Assembly: GCA_046710535.1 (NCBI GenBank)
Contig: JBKEHH010000002.1
Location: 62,001-126,000, forward strand
Reading direction: 5' to 3'
Length of the DNA: 64,000 nucleotides
DNA from: CAWVSB01 sp046710535
GTDB lineage: Bacteria > Pseudomonadota > Gammaproteobacteria > Pseudomonadales > CAWVSB01
Below the pieces are notes generated by a model. The model did not search any database, was not told the origin of the DNA, and was given only the letters and a program-made list of their open reading frames with translations. Position numbers and translations under genes: made by a program. Positions 9,629 through 18,328 of the stretch are shown in pieces; the first letter of the stretch is position 1, and every line of letters begins with the position of its first letter.

Positions 9629-9682
9629 CTCGCTAGGTTTGCCTTAATATATACAGGCGATTACTGAGTTAAAACTAGCGAG
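9629..9682. repeat. Weak inverted repeat upstream of the TonB receptor
   Basis: CTCGCTAG at 9629-9636 is matched by its reverse complement CTAGCGAG at 9675-9682, with AAAC/GTTT extending the similarity imperfectly. It lies in the leader between the receptor and the TetR gene. It could be an operator or a promoter structure, but the arms are short and the spacer is 38 bases. Confidence 0.3.
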
Positions 9683-9817
9683 CTATTACTATTTTTATTT
9701 TTCGTCTAGTCACTGCTAATCAATAGTAGCTCTATCGCTACCAGAAACAATGTACTGCCTGGCGAGAAGATTGCGTTCACCCATTTGGGTTATAAATTAC
9801 TTATCAATACATAGCGA

Positions 9818-10423
9818 TTATTTGGCGTCGAGACCTGCGCCAATAAAAGCCACCAGCTGCCTTGCCTGGGAGGTTAATGCTGTTTCATCAATTGGCCAGT
9901 CACAGGCGCTTTGCAGAAGTGTGTGGCTGGCAAAATTGATGCGCAGCGATAATTGTTCGGCGGATAACTGCTCGCAGCTGCTTTCTAGTAGGTGATGCAA
10001 TCGGTTAAGTACATGATCACGGTAGCGCTGAGTAACGTCAATAAGGATTTGAGAGTTAGCACTGTGTAATCTGGCTATAAGCCTTACATACGATAAACCG
10101 TTTAGTTTGTTATTAATGACAAAGCGGGCCAATGGAGTGACTAATATGGCTGCAATATCGTTTGTTGTCGGGGTAGTGTTAGTGCTTAGATTATTAATCA
10201 TGGTGTATCGATATTCCATAATTTCATCCATGCGCCGGGCAACTATAGCTTCGAGCAAGGTGTCTTTATTGCCAAAATGATAGTGCAGAATACCGGGGCT
10301 CAATTGTGCGGTCGCATTAATAGAACGAATAGATACGCTATCGACCCCTTTATCGGCAAACAGCTGCTCGGCAACATCGAGCAGTCGATCTCTAGTGCTC
10401 AAACCTTCAATCCTGTCAGTCAT
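9818..10423 (-). CDS. TetR family transcriptional regulator
   Basis: Dimeric DNA-binding repressor of 201 residues. The N-terminal helix-turn-helix is clear: DVAEQLFADKGVDSVSIRSI at 17-36, then a recognition helix ending LHYHFGNKDTLLEAI. The ligand-binding C-terminal domain is variable and gives no substrate. It is divergent from the alkylsulfatase-like pseudogene, and a 14-base inverted repeat lies exactly in the 105-base gap, so this is very probably its operator. The regulator is intact although the divergent target is broken; it may persist because it also controls the TonB receptor downstream on its own strand. Confidence 0.92.
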   Translation of the reverse strand: MTDRIEGLSTRDRLLDVAEQLFADKGVDSVSIRSINATAQLSPGILHYHFGNKDTLLEAIVARRMDEIMEYRYTMINNLSTNTTPTTNDIAAILVTPLARFVINNKLNGLSYVRLIARLHSANSQILIDVTQRYRDHVLNRLHHLLESSCEQLSAEQLSLRINFASHTLLQSACDWPIDETALTSQARQLVAFIGAGLDAK

Positions 10424-10466
10424 GCAATCTGCCTTTCATAATTCTAACGTCGCTAACTAGCATTCT

Positions 10467-10499
10467 ATTCGAACAGTTGATTAAATCAACTGTTCGAAT
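10467..10499. promoter_or_regulatory. Probable TetR operator
   Basis: Perfect 14-base arms ATTCGAACAGTTGA and TCAACTGTTCGAAT flank a 5-base spacer TTAAA. The palindrome sits midway between the divergent TetR gene and the alkylsulfatase-like pseudogene, the usual place for an autoregulatory TetR site. Symmetry this long is unlikely by chance. Confidence 0.8.
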
Positions 10500-10528
10500 T
10501 TAATAAATGGTTATTTAGTGGTTTAGCT

Positions 10529-12000
10529 ATGTTGGAAGCAATAGTGATTGCGGCGGTGTTTACAGTCTTAGGGTTGTTATTAGGGCGCACAGATATTGGG
10601 TCTGATGCTGGTCAGCAATTGGTTCAAATTGGTAACAGTGCTAAAGCGGCAATATTAGACTCTGCTATTGATAATCAGATTGTGTCGGCCAGGGACATGC
10701 TATTTATCGAATATCCTGAGTTGCTGCCTGCGATTGCCAAAGGCGGTGCTTTTGGCGGTGACTTTTCACGCTTGGCAGCTCAAAGTATGTTTGGCCGTTT
10801 TCCCGATGCTATTAAAAATGTGAAAAGTAAAACCACAATTGATAACATTGCGTCGCGTACTCGGCTAATAAAAATGCCTATTGTAAATGCGGTATTGTTT
10901 GAAACTGACGCAGGGCTAATATTGATTGATACCGGAATGGCCCCAGTTGAACCTGCTATTGTCGAATAAATCAAAAAATTAGTGATAAACTTCTGCATAC
11001 GGTTATTTATACTCATGGTCATTTTGATCACGATTGCGGTACATGGACGCTGCTAGAAGCTGGGTATACGCCTGAAATAATTCCTCACCAAGCAATCAAC
11101 GCTCGCTTTGATCGATACTTACTATTGCCAGGCTCCTTAGCTAAGTACATGAGCCAGCCAGTGGCGCTGCAACCACGGCAGGACAGTCAAATAGTCAGAC
11201 CGACAAGAACGGGTAGCGACAGGCTTGAAATTGTCGTGGGCGGAGAGACGTTTGCGTTGCAGCACCATAAAGGTGAAACCGATGACCAGCTGTATGTTTG
11301 GGCGCAAGAGCGCAAAGTGCTAGCAGTAGCCGATTATTACCAAGGTTTTTTGCCTAATGCTGGCAATGGCAATCGAGCACAGCGATATGTCAAAGAGTGG
11401 GCGGTTGGCTTACGAGAAGTGGCTGAACTAAAGGCTGCATTTTTAACGCCAGCCCATGGCGATGCCATTGCAGGCTCGGCAGCAATACACAAAGAGCTTA
11501 GTATTCTTGCGGAGGCATTGGAGTCGATCTGCAACCAAACTATTATGGGCCTTTATAAAGGTATTCGTAAAGATTTACTCGTAGTTTCAATAGCATTGCC
11601 TGACCGTCTAGCCAATCAGTATTCGCTGCGTGAGCAATATGTTACGACAAAAGATATATCTAAGATGATAATTAAGCGCTATACCGGTTGGTGGGGCGAT
11701 ATTCCTTCACACTGGTCGCCGGCGCCAATAGCAAGTCACAGTAAGTTAATTACCGTGTTAGCCGGAGGCACTCAAGCCTTGGTTGACAGTACTAGAGAAG
11801 TATTAGTAACTGACCTGGTGCTCGCTAGCCATATGCCAGAGCGGGCCTATCTTGCCAATCCTTACAATCCTCTCAGCCAGCAGTTAATTATCGATGTATA
11901 TTGAAAACGGATGCTGTCGCTTGAAGTCAATACTCAAGAAATGCTGACCTATTTAGATATTATGTCGCAAGCGCGAGCGCAGCAATTGGAATCAAGATAA
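10529..12000 (+). pseudogene. Broken alkylsulfatase-like metallo-beta-lactamase protein
   Basis: A protein of about 490 codons of the metallo-beta-lactamase alkyl/aryl sulfatase type, broken in three places. The intact N-terminal part runs to 10966 and ends ...AIVE; the next codon is TAA where CAA (Gln) would fit. A few codons later one A is missing from an A-run, shifting the frame by -1. The shifted frame resumes the catalytic metal-binding motif THGHFDHDCG and continues with ETDDQLYVWAQERKVLAVAD and LTPAHGDAI. A third lesion, TGA at 11902-11904, interrupts the frame, after which MLSLEVNTQEMLTYLDIM continues in frame to a natural stop at 11998. The intact family hydrolyses sulfate esters; this copy should be inactive. 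A TetR operator lies just upstream. Confidence 0.85.
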
Positions 12001-12015
12001 AATTATAGCCGCTGC

Positions 12016-12536
12016 CTAGCTTGGGTTTTTATCAACGTATTTCGCTAAGTTGTTTGCCATGGCTTGCACCTGCCTTGCCATTATTGGCTTTAGCAGTCCA
12101 AGCATTATTTTACTAAACCCTTTTGGCTCCATGGCCATTATCCAAGTAAGTGCACAGCGATTATTGCCTAGGTCTTCAACTTTGTAGTCTTCGCCAAAAG
12201 CTTGCATATTGTCTTTGTTGGAGCCGATAAATTTAAACGCAATGTGCTGCCTATATCCTAGGCAATGAATTTTTCATAGCCTTCAAGGCTGCCTTGCATA
12301 AATACTGTACGGGTGGTGCCAATACCGAACGGTTTAGGTGACGTCCATTCGACCTTTTGTATCGGTCCTGCCCATACTGGCCATGCCTGCTTATCTTCAA
12401 AGATCTCGAATAGCCGTTCTGGGTTCCAGTTCAGCTCCATTTTGGCGATGAACCGAAATTTCGCCTTAATAAAAAAAGCGTCGTTTATATCTAGCATTGG
12501 GTACATGGCAAATACTTCATCATTTATTAGCAGCAT
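12016..12536 (-). pseudogene. Broken SRPBCC (polyketide cyclase/START-like) protein
   Basis: Two reading frames together make one protein of about 170 codons. The upstream part (from 12536) has the SRPBCC opening helix region WNPERLFEIFEDKQAWPVWAG and FGIGTTRTVFM, reaching EKFIA before a TAG. The downstream part has GSNKDNMQAFGEDYKVEDLG, then TWIMAMEPKGFSKIM and the long C-terminal helix. Between them the sequence reads DIGSTLR and then needs a one-base shift to reach FKFIGSN. So there is one nonsense codon (probably from TGG) and one frameshift. The SRPBCC fold binds hydrophobic ligands; function cannot be named. It faces the alkylsulfatase pseudogene tail to tail. Confidence 0.8.
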
Positions 12537-12649
12537 GCTTATGAACTTTGCATGGCGCTAGTGCGCTGAATACTACAGAAAGTTAATCACCTAATGAATT
12601 GGTTTAATGTAGTGTTTTAATCATTGCCTGTTTAATTGTTGGAGTTGTT

Positions 12650-13537
12650 ATGAAAGTTGGTATTTGTCTGCCTTACATGAAAGAAAACTTGGATAGGGCT
12701 ACGATGATTCAGTGGTGTCAGCGTATTGACGAGGGACCATTTCACAGTTTGTCTTGCGGCGAGCGAATTACCGGGCCAACGCTAGAAATGCGTGCAGTGT
12801 TAGCAATGGCAGCGGCGCTAACAGAGCGCGTGAGGATTAACGCATCACTCTATGTTTTGCCGATGCATGATGCGGTTTGGGCAGCAAAGGAGATAGCAAC
12901 TTTAGATGTGTTGTCCGGCGGTAGAATGGATATAACCGTTGGGGTAGGCGGTAGAGAGCTGGACTATAAAGCTGTTGGCGCTAGCTTCGCCAAGCGTCAT
13001 CAGCGGATGGATGAACAAATAGCGGTAATGAAGAGTATTTGGGCTGGCAATCCTCCGTTTGAGGGTATCGACCCCGTTGGCCCTGTGCCATTACAATCTG
13101 GCGGACCACCGATTCTAGCTGGTGCCATGGGACCTAAGAGCATGGCGCGATGTGCGCAGTGGGCCGATGGTGTTTATGCGTTTTCAATGAATGGAGAGCG
13201 AGAAGAAATGCAGCGGCTGCTAGCGCTAGCTGATACTGCTTGGAACGATGCGGGCAGGGAAAAACCTCCTTATAAGCTGGGCGGTTGTTGGTATACGCTA
13301 GCTCCAGAAAATGCACAGCAAAAAATGACAGACTATGTATATAGCTATCTAAAAATTATGGGTGATGATATTGCCAAAATGGTGGCTGACTCTATGACTC
13401 GATTTACTCCCGATGGAGTAAATCAAGCCTTAGATATAATGGAAGAATTGGGCTGCGAAGAAGCATTTATGGTGCCAGCTACCGCCGAGATAGCGGAGGT
13501 AGATGGTTTAGCCGAGTTGCTAGCAAAACGCTTGTAA
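12650..13537 (+). CDS. Luciferase-like (LLM class) flavin-dependent oxidoreductase
   Basis: TIM-barrel oxidoreductase of 295 residues that would use FMN or F420. The family pattern is clear: MKVGICLPYM, a strand ERVRINASLYVLPMHDAVWAA, then the SGGRMDITVGVGGRELDYKA loop and H.R.DE...MK..W helix (HQRMDEQIAVMKSIW). The C-terminal third has VDGLAELLAKRL. The start is ATG at 12650 after GTTGGAG. It lies next to two broken genes and the TetR/TonB receptor set and may be a survivor of the same catabolic locus. Substrate is unknown; such enzymes act on sulfonates, alkanes, aldehydes and many others. Confidence 0.88.
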   Translation: MKVGICLPYMKENLDRATMIQWCQRIDEGPFHSLSCGERITGPTLEMRAVLAMAAALTERVRINASLYVLPMHDAVWAAKEIATLDVLSGGRMDITVGVGGRELDYKAVGASFAKRHQRMDEQIAVMKSIWAGNPPFEGIDPVGPVPLQSGGPPILAGAMGPKSMARCAQWADGVYAFSMNGEREEMQRLLALADTAWNDAGREKPPYKLGGCWYTLAPENAQQKMTDYVYSYLKIMGDDIAKMVADSMTRFTPDGVNQALDIMEELGCEEAFMVPATAEIAEVDGLAELLAKRL

Positions 13538-13570
13538 CAGCTATTTATAGCTAGAAATTATAATAAATAG

Positions 13571-15025
13571 TCATAAGTTTTCTTCTGCAAACACTGCTAA
13601 GCGTGAGCGTTCGATGCCGCTGATATGAATAACACCAGAATGCTTAAAGGTTTTACTTTGCTCAACCAAATAAGTTAACCCTGATGTAAGCGGTGTAATA
13701 TATTTGTTGTCTATCTGCGCAAGGTTACCTAACACCACTATTTTGGAGTTCTCACCGACGCGGCTAATAATTGATTTTAATTGAAACTGGGTTAAACCTT
13801 GGCACTCGTCAATAATAATATAAGCATTGTTGAATGAGCGGCCGCGCATAAAGTTAAGCGATTTAAACTGAATATTGGCGCGTTCTTTTACATATTCCAT
13901 GCTGCCAAAAGGCGATTCGTCGCGGCCATGAAGTATCTCTAAATTGTCATCAAAGGCAGCTAACCAGGGCGCCATTTTTTCTTCTTCGGTGCCAGGTAAA
14001 AAACCAATATCTTCAGCAATAGGAGGCGTATTGCGGGCGACAATCAATTTGTCGTAGCGGTGATCTTCTAATATTGCATGCAGGCCATGAGCAAGTGCCA
14101 TTAAGGTTTTGCCAGAGCCTGCTGGGCCAGTCAGTATGGTCATGTCGATATCATCATTAGCAAGTATATTAAGTGCTATTGCTTGCTCTAAATTACGCGG
14201 CGTTAAGCCCCACACAGTTTTCTTCATTAATGAATCAGTGTTTAAATCAGCAATATAAATATCTTCTTCATCGACATGTTTTACATAACCCAAAAACCCG
14301 TCGTCGTCAGCGACAAACATATTGACGTAAGCATTAGGTAAAATGTCGCGGCTAGTGACATGTACAGTGGTTGAGTCCACCATCCGTGTTTGCACTCTTT
14401 CAACATTACTCCATAAACTACCTTCAATTTTAGTAAAGCCGCTGGCAAGTAGGGCAATATCCTCAAGTACTCTGTCACGGCGGTAGTCTTCAACATTCAC
14501 TAAGCCAGAGCCCTTGGCTTTAAGCCGCATATTGATATCTTTGGTGACTAGGCAAACATAAGCGTTAGGGTTTTGTTTTTGTAAAGTCAGCGCCACATTA
14601 ATAATGCGATTATCGTTATCGTGTTGATTACTGGTACTTAGAAACGGAATGTCTGCGTTGTCAATAACCAGTTGTTGGTCAGGATAAATTGCCAGCTTGC
14701 CTAGCCTAGGTTGATTCTCCCGAGCGCTGGGTATGTCGACGCCATTTTGAATGTCATTGCTGCTGGCATTGGCGAGAATTTTATCTATTACACCGATGGC
14801 AATACGTGCCTCGCGGCTTACATCTTTGTCTTTACGATCTTTTATATTGTCTAGTTCTTCTAGCACTGTCATTGGAATGACTATTTTGTGCTCGTTAAAC
14901 ACCATCACGGCGTTTGGGTCGTGGAGCAATACATTGGTGTCTAGTACGTAAACTTTCTCCATATAACTATTATCAGTTGGGATTGCTGGAGCGAGAGTAT
15001 CTGACTTGCGGGTAACGTCGTACAT
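13571..15025 (-). CDS. PhoH family protein with N-terminal PIN domain
   Basis: Cytoplasmic protein of 484 residues. An N-terminal PIN ribonuclease-like domain begins YVLDTNVLLHDPNA (Asp at 29) with further acidic residues (DIPFLSTSNQHDNDNRI, VTKDINMRLKA). The C-terminal half is a PhoH ATPase with Walker A GPAGSGKT at 300-307 and Walker B YIIIDECQGL. This PIN-PhoH pairing (YlaK/PhoH2 type) is associated with RNA helicase and RNase activity. The start at 15025 has AGAGG upstream; the internal Met at residue 22 lacks a ribosome site. It is transcribed alone after an unusual 0.7 kb gene-poor stretch. Confidence 0.93.
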   Translation of the reverse strand: MYDVTRKSDTLAPAIPTDNSYMEKVYVLDTNVLLHDPNAVMVFNEHKIVIPMTVLEELDNIKDRKDKDVSREARIAIGVIDKILANASSNDIQNGVDIPSARENQPRLGKLAIYPDQQLVIDNADIPFLSTSNQHDNDNRIINVALTLQKQNPNAYVCLVTKDINMRLKAKGSGLVNVEDYRRDRVLEDIALLASGFTKIEGSLWSNVERVQTRMVDSTTVHVTSRDILPNAYVNMFVADDDGFLGYVKHVDEEDIYIADLNTDSLMKKTVWGLTPRNLEQAIALNILANDDIDMTILTGPAGSGKTLMALAHGLHAILEDHRYDKLIVARNTPPIAEDIGFLPGTEEEKMAPWLAAFDDNLEILHGRDESPFGSMEYVKERANIQFKSLNFMRGRSFNNAYIIIDECQGLTQFQLKSIISRVGENSKIVVLGNLAQIDNKYITPLTSGLTYLVEQSKTFKHSGVIHISGIERSRLAVFAEENL

Positions 15026-15752
15026 AGGTATTGGCCTCTTTAAAAGACAGAAAAAAAGGTTAAATATAGATTGTTGGTGCGGGTAAAGCTTGTGCGAGAG
15101 ATTGTTCTCGCCGAGAGGAGGGTTTGGGTTTCGATTAGTGCGTAAACTAGGTTGTGCAATATACCGCCTTTAAAAAGTGGGTTGCGTGTTTAAGCTCGAA
15201 CATACTTTAGTGTCTAATGGGATGCTAGTTTTGTCAAATATTTAGTTAATGGTTGTTAAAACTTTATGCGCGAATTAGATCTATCTAGTTTGCTAGGTTT
15301 TGTCGAACACAATAGTGACTCCATCAGTTAGGTCTAGCGCGGCTTGTTAGTGGCCTGGAGGATATTGACACGCATCTGCGGAATAAAGGGATGCATAACT
15401 TCAGTCACTTTAGCGACGCCAAGAATAAAATCTTAGTTTGGTTTTTGGTTAGATGCTAACAGGAAAGGGTATTTGATCTGCTCAGAAGTTAGGTGTGTCT
15501 TTTGTCGTCCGACTTACTTTGATACTTGTCGTGGGTAAATTTTCTAACTGACGGTATTAATGGCAATTTCACTGACCTGACATTTAGTTAGCACTTACGA
15601 GTTCGGGAAAAATATCTGTTTAAGTCTTTAGAGCAATTGCAAAGTCAGAAGGCAGCTGAGTTATAGAGCTTACTGATAATTCAGCTTGTTAGTAGCAGTT
15701 TAGTGCAGCAAAGTATTGCTATAGGCTTAATAGTAACATCTACCTATAATAA
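15026..15752. other. Gene-poor stretch with a possible decayed ORF
   Basis: There is no intact gene here. From ATG 15266 a short peptide MRELDLSSLLGFVEHNSDSI reads until TAG at 15329; shifting the frame, GLARLVSGLEDIDTHLRNKG continues and then protein-like segments separated by five stops follow in that same frame, including VREKYLFKSLEQLQSQKAAE near 15601. This looks like an old eroded gene, but I cannot assign a family and chance cannot be excluded. The part near 15026 carries the phoH leader. Confidence 0.35.
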
Positions 15753-16400
15753 TTATGCTGGTTGGAAGTCCAAGAATGGGTTTACTACGCTACGCCAACC
15801 CTTAAAGTGTATAGGCGCTTCTACTGCAGTTAAGCAAATGCATTCCATATCTTGGGTGGCCATTGGCTGATGCTCATCGTCTGTATTACATAACGAAAAA
15901 TCACCAGCTGTGTAGACACCGTATTTGTCAGACAAAGCACCTTTAAGCACTACTGTCATTTCTAAACCTCTATGAGTATGCTGGTTTATCGTGCCACCGG
16001 CCTGCATTCTAATTAACGATACTTCGTATTTGTCTTCGCCAACGCTTAGGCGACAGGTTTCTAAATCCTTACCATATTTTTTCCATGGCAGAACTTCGAA
16101 GCCGTTAGGTACAAGCTTGCTGATTGCTTTAGGAATTTCGCTGGAATAAGGTAGTACTTGAGGAGCCGCTTTTTGTTCGGTATCTAGATTAGCTAATACT
16201 TTTTCAAACACACTGGCGCTTACATTAGCAGGGTCTAAATCTTCGATCATTGCCGCACCATAGCTATTTAAGCCATGCACCTGTTGCTTGCATTCGGCGC
16301 AATATTCAATATGCGCGGCTACACAAATAGACAGGCCGATAGATAAGCTACCAGCGGCATATTCTACTAAGTACTGCGTGTCAGGGTGAAAACTTGTCAT
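15753..16400 (-). CDS. ChrR-type cupin anti-sigma factor
   Basis: Zinc-binding anti-sigma factor of 215 residues for the ECF sigma encoded just upstream. The N-terminal anti-sigma domain carries the metal ligands H5, H30, C34 and C37 (the H...HxxxCxxC arrangement, AAHIEYCAECKQQV). The C-terminal part is a ChrR-like cupin with GGTINQHTHRGLEMTVVLKG and a GDF....DEHQP strand, which also contains metal-binding His and Glu. In Rhodobacter the ChrR-RpoE pair senses singlet oxygen; a similar oxidative signal is likely but inferred. It starts 5 bases after the sigma gene stop, so the two are co-transcribed. Confidence 0.92.
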   Translation of the reverse strand: MTSFHPDTQYLVEYAAGSLSIGLSICVAAHIEYCAECKQQVHGLNSYGAAMIEDLDPANVSASVFEKVLANLDTEQKAAPQVLPYSSEIPKAISKLVPNGFEVLPWKKYGKDLETCRLSVGEDKYEVSLIRMQAGGTINQHTHRGLEMTVVLKGALSDKYGVYTAGDFSLCNTDDEHQPMATQDMECICLTAVEAPIHFKGWRSVVNPFLDFQPA

Positions 16401-16405
16401 TGCTA

Positions 16406-17056
16406 TTACCTTTCTAAAACTAATTTTAACTTGCCCATAGCAAGTCTGACTCTTGATTTGACTGTACCAAGTGGTAGGTCAAGCTCTGCCGAAACCTCGC
16501 TGTGAGATTTTCCTTCCAGATAAACTTTTGCTAGTACTTGAGCTTGATCAACGGGAAGTTGACTAATCGCTTCTCTTACCAGCTGTTGCGTTCTTTTTTG
16601 TTCAAATTCTTTGTCTAAATCTGCATTTTCATCTTCTAGCCATACATCATCTGCATCCAACTGATTGGCATGACGATTGTTACGGCGCAATAAATCGATT
16701 CGCGCATTACGAGCAATAGTGAATATCCAGGTAGACACGCCAGCTTTGATTGGATCAAACTGATGCGCTCGGTTCCACACTTTGATCATTACCTCTTGTA
16801 CTAGGTCGTCAGAGAATTGCTGCAAACTGACACCAGAGGTAACCGTTGATAGTCCATAAGCTTTAAGTTGCGGTGCAAAATGGTTAAACAGTTTTTCAAA
16901 GGCTTCGCGGTCGCTATCGCTGGCTATTGCCTTCAATAGGATTGTCCACTGATCCTTATCTCTAGCTGTAATTTTTTCCATATAGTTGGGTGCTTTCGTT
17001 ATGCAGGTAATATTATGTGCTCCCAATTGTAACGGATTTTTACTCATCGTCTTCAC
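16406..17056 (-). CDS. ECF sigma factor (ChrR-partnered, RpoE-like)
   Basis: Alternative RNA polymerase sigma factor of about 216 residues. Region 2 is seen in FNHFAPQLKAY, FSDDLVQEVMIKVWNRAHQFD and STWIFTIARNARID; region 4 ends with QVLAKVYLEGKSHSEVSAEL and LGTVKSRVRLAM. GTG at 17056 and ATG at 17047 are both possible starts; a later Met (16981) lacks a ribosome site. A sequence TGATCC, 18 bases, GTATA lies 40 to 70 bases upstream and resembles the ECF11 promoter type, suggesting autoregulation. The next gene is its ChrR-like anti-sigma factor. Regulon members such as photolyase are not in this window. Confidence 0.94.
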   Translation of the reverse strand: MKTMSKNPLQLGAHNITCITKAPNYMEKITARDKDQWTILLKAIASDSDREAFEKLFNHFAPQLKAYGLSTVTSGVSLQQFSDDLVQEVMIKVWNRAHQFDPIKAGVSTWIFTIARNARIDLLRRNNRHANQLDADDVWLEDENADLDKEFEQKRTQQLVREAISQLPVDQAQVLAKVYLEGKSHSEVSAELDLPLGTVKSRVRLAMGKLKLVLER

Positions 17057-17093
17057 TAAGTCATTTAATATGAATTTATAACATGTGAAGACC

Positions 17094-17122
17094 TATACGG
17101 AGGCAGCAGAGTGGTTGGATCA
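17094..17122 (-). promoter_or_regulatory. Putative autoregulated ECF promoter
   Basis: Read on the minus strand: TGATCC (17122-17117), an 18-base spacer, then GTATA (17098-17094), located before the sigma gene. The -35 matches the known ChrR-controlled ECF sigma consensus and the spacing fits. The -10 match is partial. Confidence 0.55.
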
Positions 17123-17187
17123 CTAGCGTTGATTACTGGTACTAGAAGTGACAGCTTAAGTAGCTAATTAATGTCACAGTTTGGAGT

Positions 17188-18162
17188 TTATGGACTAACA
17201 CCATGGTATTTAAGGCAAGCTTTTACTTCATCGGCTGAGCCAAGGATGACGGGCACGCGTTGGTGGATTGCGGTCGGCACAATGTCCATAATGCGTTCGT
17301 GGTCAGTCCAAGCTAAGCCTCCAGCCTGTTCAACTAAAAAGGCCATCGGGTTAGCTTCGTACATTAGACGCAGTTTACCGGCTTTTTCTGGTTCGCGTTG
17401 ATCCCATGGGTACGTGAATATGCCGCCACGACATAATACGCGATGCACATCGCCCACCATGGCGGCTAGCCAGCGCATATTGAAATTCTTCTCTCTGCTG
17501 CCGCTACTGCCGGCCAATAAATCGGCTATATAGCTTTGCATTGGCTCTGTCCAGTGGCGTTGGTTTGACATGTTAATCGAAAATTCACTAGTGGCTGGCT
17601 CAATTTTTACCTCAGCATCGGTTAACACAAACTCTGAGCTGGCTGGCTCTAAAGTAAACATGTTAACGCCGTTGCCAGTGGTTAATACCAGTATTGCAGA
17701 AGGACCGTAGAGCACATAGCCCGCAGCGATTTGTTGGGTGCCGGGCATAAGTAAGTCTGCCTCAGTCAAGTTGCTTATTGACGGGGCTTGATAAATAGAA
17801 AATATAGTTCCCACTGGAGCATTGATGTCGATATTCGATGAGCCATCTAATGGGTCAAAATGCACGATATGCTGTCCATCAGGGTTGCCATCGACAAACT
17901 CATCCTCTTCTTCTGAAGTTAATGCGCGCACAGAGACAGTGGCTAAGAGTTTTTCTTTGAGGATGTCGTTAGAAATAACATCGAGTTTTTTCTGGGTTTC
18001 ACCTTGTATATTGGTATGTTCTGCAGAACCTAAAATACCGGCTAGTGCACCATTATGTAATTGAGCGCAGATACTTTGGCAAGCATTGCTGATGGTATTA
18101 AGTGTGGTAACTAATGCTAGATCGGTGTTGTTATCACTTAATACGGTATTCAAATTGCTCAT
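17188..18162 (-). CDS. fbp: Class I fructose-1,6-bisphosphatase
   Basis: Hydrolyses fructose 1,6-bisphosphate to fructose 6-phosphate in gluconeogenesis. The start at 18162 gives 324 residues, the normal size, beginning MSNLNTVLSDNNTDL; the upstream in-frame extension to 18297 has no homology-like content. Metal and substrate motifs are present: the acidic loop SEEEDE, the FDPLDGSSNIDINAPVGTIF block, and the GGIFTYPWDQREPEKAGKLR and EQAGG stretches of the C-terminal domain. It is divergent from the alanine/sodium symporter gene with about 165 bases between. Confidence 0.96.
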   Translation of the reverse strand: MSNLNTVLSDNNTDLALVTTLNTISNACQSICAQLHNGALAGILGSAEHTNIQGETQKKLDVISNDILKEKLLATVSVRALTSEEEDEFVDGNPDGQHIVHFDPLDGSSNIDINAPVGTIFSIYQAPSISNLTEADLLMPGTQQIAAGYVLYGPSAILVLTTGNGVNMFTLEPASSEFVLTDAEVKIEPATSEFSINMSNQRHWTEPMQSYIADLLAGSSGSREKNFNMRWLAAMVGDVHRVLCRGGIFTYPWDQREPEKAGKLRLMYEANPMAFLVEQAGGLAWTDHERIMDIVPTAIHQRVPVILGSADEVKACLKYHGVSP

Positions 18163-18328
18163 GGAAATGGCTCTGGTTAATAGGTAGATAATTTTAAGGC
18201 GGCGATTATCGCATTCAAGGGGATTAATGTCAGTAGCAAATATGTGTAAGTCAGCCAAGAAATGGTAGGGTAGAGACATAATAATAGTGGCGAACACTTG
18301 GTAAGCGAGATTTATTTTGATTAATACA

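Noticed and set aside
9629..9682. Second TetR operator before the TonB receptor
   Set aside because: The repeat differs in sequence and geometry from the clear palindrome at 10467-10499, so it cannot be assigned to the same regulator.
10529..10969. 146-residue frame as an intact small protein
   Set aside because: Its sequence continues in the shifted frame with the metallo-beta-lactamase motif, so it is the N-terminal part of a broken gene.
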